DNA from: Parafrigoribacterium_A sp035571875
Lineage (GTDB): Bacteria; Actinomycetota; Actinomycetes; Actinomycetales; Microbacteriaceae
Assembly: GCA_035571875.1 (NCBI GenBank)
Contig: DATNBR010000065.1
Coordinates: 1-64,000, forward strand
DNA length: 64,000 bases
Direction: 5' to 3'
Part shown: piece by piece, positions 60,614 to 64,000 of the stretch
How the letters are laid out: each line of letters begins with the position of its first letter
How positions within the stretch are numbered: the first letter of the stretch is position 1
Position numbers and translations under genes: made by a program
Notes under the pieces: model-generated
Seen by the model: the letters and a program-made list of their open reading frames with translations, nothing else
Told to the model about the DNA's origin: nothing
The model's database searches: none

Positions 60614-61633
60614 TCAGCGCGGAGAAAGAGAGCCCAGGATGTCGGCCGCGCTGGCAGCTCGGGCAGAGGCGTAGCCCGTCCCAGCCCAGAGGGCGAGTCC
60701 ACCGGCGTCGCCCGCCTTCGCCGCCGCCGCACGAATGGGTCGAGTGAGCTGGTTGACCTCGGGGTAGGCGGCCGGTGCGGTGGCGTCGTGCTCCGCGACG
60801 AACCGGTTGACGAGCGCTCTCGCGAGCCTGCCCGAGAATGCCCTGGTCACCCTCGTCTCGGTGAACTCGCCGCCGGCGAGCGCGTCCTTATGGGCCTGCG
60901 ACGCGCCGCACTGCGGGCTGCGGAGCAGCGCCGTGCCCACGGCGACGACGGATGCGCCTGCCGCGAGCAGTTCCACCACCCGCTCGGGCGTGGAGACACC
61001 GCCCGCAGCCACGATCGGCAGAGCCGTGGATGCCCGCACGGCACGAACGAGATCGGCCAGCGGCGTCGCATCCGGGCTCGCACTCGCGTCGTGCGTCCCG
61101 CGGTGGCCGCCCGCCTCTGCGCCCTGGACCACGAGAGCGTCCGCACCCCGCTGCACCGCGGCGCGGGCCTCCTGCACGGTGGTGACCGTGATCACCACGC
61201 TCGTGTCGACGGCATGCAGCGCCGCGACCGTGGCGCGGCCGGGCAGCCCGAAGGTGAAGCTCACGACGGCGACGGGCTGCTCACACAACAGCGCGAGTTT
61301 GTCTGTGTAGCGGTCGGTATCCGCAGGATCCGGCTCCGGCAGCGCGACTCCATAGCGCTCGGCCTCCGCGTGCAGTTCACGCCGGTAGGCGGCCACCTCG
61401 AGGGTCAAGGCGGGATGGTCACCGGGTACGAACAGGTTGACCCCGAACGGTGCCGGCGTGAGGTCTCGCGTGGCGCGAAGCTGCTCGCCGAGCGAGGAGC
61501 GGGTCAGGTATCCACCGCCCAGGAACCCGAGGCCGCCGGCCTCAGCCGCAGCCGCGACCAGCGCCGGGGTGGACGGGCCGCCCGCCATGGGCGCCGCGAC
61601 GAGCGGGATGGCACACTCGGCGAAGGAGTACAT
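60614..61633 (-). CDS. Nitronate monooxygenase-like FMN enzyme
   Basis: 339 residues. The N-terminus IPLVAAPMAGGPSTPALVAAAAEAGGLGFLGGGYLT, the central VQGAEAGGHRGTH and LPIVAAGGVSTPERVVELLAAGASVVAVGTALL define the 2-nitropropane dioxygenase/nitronate monooxygenase family, which detoxifies nitronates such as propionate 3-nitronate. Other activities, such as enoyl-reductase-like, cannot be excluded. Confidence 0.9.
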   Translation of the reverse strand: MYSFAECAIPLVAAPMAGGPSTPALVAAAAEAGGLGFLGGGYLTRSSLGEQLRATRDLTPAPFGVNLFVPGDHPALTLEVAAYRRELHAEAERYGVALPEPDPADTDRYTDKLALLCEQPVAVVSFTFGLPGRATVAALHAVDTSVVITVTTVQEARAAVQRGADALVVQGAEAGGHRGTHDASASPDATPLADLVRAVRASTALPIVAAGGVSTPERVVELLAAGASVVAVGTALLRSPQCGASQAHKDALAGGEFTETRVTRAFSGRLARALVNRFVAEHDATAPAAYPEVNQLTRPIRAAAAKAGDAGGLALWAGTGYASARAASAADILGSLSPR

Positions 61634-61653
61634 GCCACCATTCTGCGCCGGTG

Positions 61654-62082
61654 TCAGCGGGTGAGACCCATCAGGAGCACCACGCGCAGGCCGTTGCGGG
61701 TCGTCGCGATCTCCGCCGGGATGCGGGTGGAGCGACCCGCATCCTCGAGGCGCGCGAGGGTCTGGATGATGAGCGGTTCGAGGCCGCGAGGGACGTAGCC
61801 GACTGTGCCCGACATCCGGCTCTCGGCGAAGAAGCGCGCGGGCATCGGCGCGTCGGTGCGCTCCTCCTCGGCGGTGCGCTTGGCGAAGAAGACCTCGTAC
61901 TGCGGGCCCGCGAGGTCACGGATGCGACGGATTTCGTCCTGGAAGGGATCGCTGCCGGCGAGCTGCATGGTGACGCGCTTGTTCTTGGGCACGAGGCTGT
62001 AGCTGTACTGGTTGAAGCTGCCGGTGCCAGCATCCGTCTTCGGGTATTCACTGGACTCGGCTGCGCGACGGAAGGGATTCAC
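61654..62082 (-). CDS. Conserved hypothetical protein
   Basis: 142 residues, GTG start. Soluble, no signal or membrane segment. It contains SYSLVPKNKRVTMQLAGSDPFQDEIRRI and ESRMSGTVGYVPRGLEPLIIQTLARLEDAGRSTRIPAEI. The second part has the look of a small conserved domain from larger actinobacterial proteins (HIRAN-like length). I do not recognise the family and give no function. Confidence 0.72.
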   Translation of the reverse strand: MNPFRRAAESSEYPKTDAGTGSFNQYSYSLVPKNKRVTMQLAGSDPFQDEIRRIRDLAGPQYEVFFAKRTAEEERTDAPMPARFFAESRMSGTVGYVPRGLEPLIIQTLARLEDAGRSTRIPAEIATTRNGLRVVLLMGLTR

Positions 62083-62109
62083 GATAGCCAGACTACGAGA
62101 TGGAAAGCG

Positions 62110-62307
62110 CTAGTTCGTCTTGCGCCACTTGAGGTAGAAGCCCCAGAGGTAGCTCGCGAAGAGCGCAACGACGCCGAGCAACAGGATGCCGCGGAACAGG
62201 AAGCTCACGACGCCGAGGTGCAACACGAAGCCGGCGATCGCGAACAGCACGAGAAAGACGAAGATCACGGTGCGGATGCGCGAGAGCCGCTTGAGCGGAT
62301 TGGCCAT
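62110..62307 (-). CDS. Small two-helix membrane protein
   Basis: 65 residues, positively charged N-terminus (NPLKRLSRIR), two transmembrane segments (about 11-31 and 36-56) and a basic tail (LKWRKTN). No family recognised. 9 nt after the lysoplasmalogenase-like gene, so probably co-transcribed. Confidence 0.7.
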   Translation of the reverse strand: MANPLKRLSRIRTVIFVFLVLFAIAGFVLHLGVVSFLFRGILLLGVVALFASYLWGFYLKWRKTN

Positions 62308-62316
62308 TGGCTCAGC

Positions 62317-63036
62317 CTATTCGTCAGCGTCGACCGAGCGCCCCGCGACCACGGAACCCTCGGCATCGGCGCTTGCGGGCGCGGTCGCGTGCGCGGACCA
62401 CGCCCAGCGCACCAGGCCGAAGGCGATGAGTCCCTGAGCGAGCAGGTAGCTCAGCATGATCAGGAAGTCCGTCTGCCACAGTGTGAAGCCCGGCAGGAAT
62501 CTCGAGAGCCCGAGCAGACTGTCGGAGACCACGAAAAGCGCCCCACCCGCCGCGATCCACCCGTTGCAGTGCAGCGCGAGCGCACCCATCGAGCCGAGCA
62601 CGACTCCATAGGCCACGACGGGGATGAGGAGGGAGCCGAGGTGCGGCGCGAGCAGCGCGACGAAGACGGCGAGCCACACGGCGTAGACGGCGACGAGTGG
62701 GCGGGGCCGTCGCGTGCGAACCCGGCGCAGGAACAGGCCGACGTAGGCAAGGTGCGCGAGCAGGAAGAAACCGAGCCCCGCGACGAAGCCGAGGTCGCCG
62801 GGCGACGCGAGTGTGACGTCGCCGAGCCACGACAGCAGGATGGCGAGCGAGCCGAGCACCGCGACCTCGCCGCGCACGCGCGGCAGGCAGAACAGGAAGG
62901 CCACGAACAGGAGCACCATGAGCACCGGCTTCGTGAACGCCGCGACCGAATCGGCGTCGCGCACGAGAGCGATCAGGTGGATGACGCTCACGAGCAGATA
63001 GGGCGCAAACATCGTGAGGGTGCGGGCCTTGTTCAT
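62317..63036 (-). CDS. Lysoplasmalogenase-like (YhhN/TMEM86) membrane protein
   Basis: 239 residues with about eight hydrophobic helices. YhhN features are TKPVLMVLLFVAFL, LLSWLGDVTLA (the conserved GD) and FVVSDSLLGLSRF. Members of this family hydrolyse the vinyl-ether bond of lysoplasmalogens in animals; bacterial activity is uncertain. The Ala/Asp-rich C-terminal tail is variable. Confidence 0.85.
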   Translation of the reverse strand: MNKARTLTMFAPYLLVSVIHLIALVRDADSVAAFTKPVLMVLLFVAFLFCLPRVRGEVAVLGSLAILLSWLGDVTLASPGDLGFVAGLGFFLLAHLAYVGLFLRRVRTRRPRPLVAVYAVWLAVFVALLAPHLGSLLIPVVAYGVVLGSMGALALHCNGWIAAGGALFVVSDSLLGLSRFLPGFTLWQTDFLIMLSYLLAQGLIAFGLVRWAWSAHATAPASADAEGSVVAGRSVDADE

Positions 63037-63101
63037 GCCTAGACCCTATGGGAGGGGCGGCCGCTCGGCCGGGAGGCGAGAGCCGAGCGACCGAACGTGA
63101 A

Positions 63102-63135
63102 AACGGGCCGCCACCCCGGAGGGTGACGGCCCGTT
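63102..63135 (-). terminator. Intrinsic terminator of rpsO
   Basis: On the reverse strand AACGGGCCG pairs with CGGCCCGTT, extended by TCACCC/GGGTGG with one mismatch, a stem of about 15 bp with a short loop, followed by TTTTC. It begins 14 nt after the rpsO stop. Confidence 0.88.
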
Positions 63136-63148
63136 CGCCAGGAGTTCG

Positions 63149-63418
63149 TTATCGCCGCAGTCCGAGGCGCTCGATCAACGCGCGGTAGCGGTTGATGTCC
63201 ACGTCGGAGAGGTAGCCGAGCAGGCGGCGACGCTGGCCGACGAGGAGCAGCAGGCCACGACGCGAGTGGTGGTCGTGCTTGTGCTCCTTCAGGTGCTCGG
63301 TGAGGTCCTTGATGCGCGCGGTCAGCATTGCGACCTGCACTTCGGGGCTCCCGGTGTCACCTGGGTGAGTTGCGTACTCGTCGATGATCGCTTTCTTGGC
63401 ATCTGGTGCTAATGGCAT
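63149..63418 (-). CDS. rpsO: 30S ribosomal protein S15
   Basis: 89 residues, primary 16S-binding protein. Signature LTARIKDLTEHLKEHKHDHHSRRGLLLLVGQRRRLLGYL; AAAGGGG precedes the ATG. Strong terminator after the gene, so it is expressed alone. pnp, its usual neighbour, lies about 9.4 kb further downstream on the same strand. Confidence 0.98.
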   Translation of the reverse strand: MPLAPDAKKAIIDEYATHPGDTGSPEVQVAMLTARIKDLTEHLKEHKHDHHSRRGLLLLVGQRRRLLGYLSDVDINRYRALIERLGLRR

Positions 63419-63530
63419 AGATGGCCCCTTTCCCTCGTTGCGCGGTGCCCGTCACTGAGTGTGCGAGCTCTCTTTATCCGCGGCCGTTAGACGGCAACCT
63501 TGCGAGTTTAGCACCGCGTGGCCGCGGTCG

Positions 63531-63962
63531 TCACCGGACGGAGGCGAGCCAGAACATGCCGGGAAGGGTGAGGGCGAGGCTTCCCAGGAGGAACAGGCCG
63601 TGCACGCAGCCGAGCACGAGGCCGGTCATCGCCATAGCGTGGAGCGTTCGCAGCGCACGGTCGGTGCTGCGCGCCGTCACTGCCGCCGCGCCTGCACGAG
63701 AGAAGCGCTGTTGCTCCCCAGCGCGCTCCTCGCGGAGGGGCCGGAGGAGCCGAAGCGCACGAACACCCTGGACGATCGCGAAGAAGACGCTCACGGCGAC
63801 CACGACGAAGGAGACGAGAGCGACGAACGGAGTCGGCAGGGCAGGCGCCAGCGTCACCGCCGCGAGGGTGATGGCGACCGGCGCGAGGCCGAACAGCAGA
63901 CTGCGCACGGCGGATGTGGTTGCCCGGTCGCGGGCATCCGGTGCGGCGGCGTCGGGGGTCAT
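63531..63962 (-). CDS. Hypothetical membrane protein
   Basis: 143 residues. Hydrophobic stretches near 22-44, 48-65 and 108-133, with an Arg-rich loop (LRLLRPLREERAGEQQRFSR) between the second and third. The predicted N-terminus is Ala/Asp-rich. No family recognised; length and helix pattern make it plausible as a gene rather than antisense noise. Confidence 0.6.
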   Translation of the reverse strand: MTPDAAAPDARDRATTSAVRSLLFGLAPVAITLAAVTLAPALPTPFVALVSFVVVAVSVFFAIVQGVRALRLLRPLREERAGEQQRFSRAGAAAVTARSTDRALRTLHAMAMTGLVLGCVHGLFLLGSLALTLPGMFWLASVR

Positions 63963-64000
63963 CGATCCACGGTACCAATGACGATCGGTGAGTCCAGCCG

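Overview
The window is a contiguous piece of a high-GC Gram-positive chromosome. Gene order and protein sequences point to an actinobacterium of the order Micrococcales, most likely the family Microbacteriaceae. The reasons are the rRNA leader, the clgR-DUF3046-recA-recX-miaB-miaA-dapF-hflX-lexA cluster, the infC-rpmI-rplT-rRNA methylase-pheST-argCJBDFH block with tyrS at its end, gluABCD, a PriA-type HisA, and short repeats of the GGTCTCGACAxGCTCGACC type. I see no prophage, insertion sequence, CRISPR array, tRNA or integrase. Nearly everything is core or semi-core chromosome.

Layout. 1-0.65 kb: the first 130 nt of a 16S rRNA gene on the minus strand, with its leader and promoter. 0.7-2 kb: tyrS. 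2.1-3.4 kb: a plus-strand pair, a SatD-like DNA-binding protein and a membrane protein, behind a promoter with 9-bp direct repeats. 3.4-10.8 kb: a 3-methyladenine DNA glycosylase and the arginine operon argCJBDF-argH, largely translationally coupled. 11-14.7 kb: pheST. 14.7-18 kb: the glutamate-type ABC importer gluABCD, running straight towards pheS. 18-20.6 kb: rRNA/tRNA methylase, rplT, rpmI and infC with an ATC start. 20.8-25.2 kb: DUF1844 gene, SseB-like gene and hisC-hisB-hisH-hisA(priA).

25.3-41.7 kb is the DNA-damage, cell-division and RNA-processing section. lexA is divergent from a LysM/membrane gene in the position of the SOS division inhibitors ChiZ/DivS. hflX, dapF, miaA, miaB, recX, recA, DUF3046, clgR, pncC/cinA, pgsA, ftsK and rnj follow. 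41.8-46.1 kb holds dapA, a membrane thioredoxin-like/DUF4395 pair, a TIGR01777 epimerase and dapB. Together with dapF these supply several steps of diaminopimelate/lysine synthesis.

46.2-64 kb is looser: an acetyltransferase, a tandem 31-bp repeat, a phosphatase, an M16 peptidase, a TetR regulator, an aldo/keto reductase, pnp, the proton-translocating transhydrogenase pntAA-pntAB-pntB, an IclR regulator, a flavin reductase/luciferase-like monooxygenase pair, apt, a nitronate-monooxygenase-like gene, small membrane proteins and rpsO. rpsO and pnp, adjacent in many bacteria, are about 9.4 kb apart here.

No complete undescribed system is obvious. The least explained items are the SatD-like/membrane pair with its repeated promoter motif, the infC and recA leaders that can form mutually exclusive hairpins, the long hairpin after the DUF1844 gene, and the LacI-type operator in front of gluABCD. 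All promoter, operator and RNA-structure calls were read by eye and not computed.
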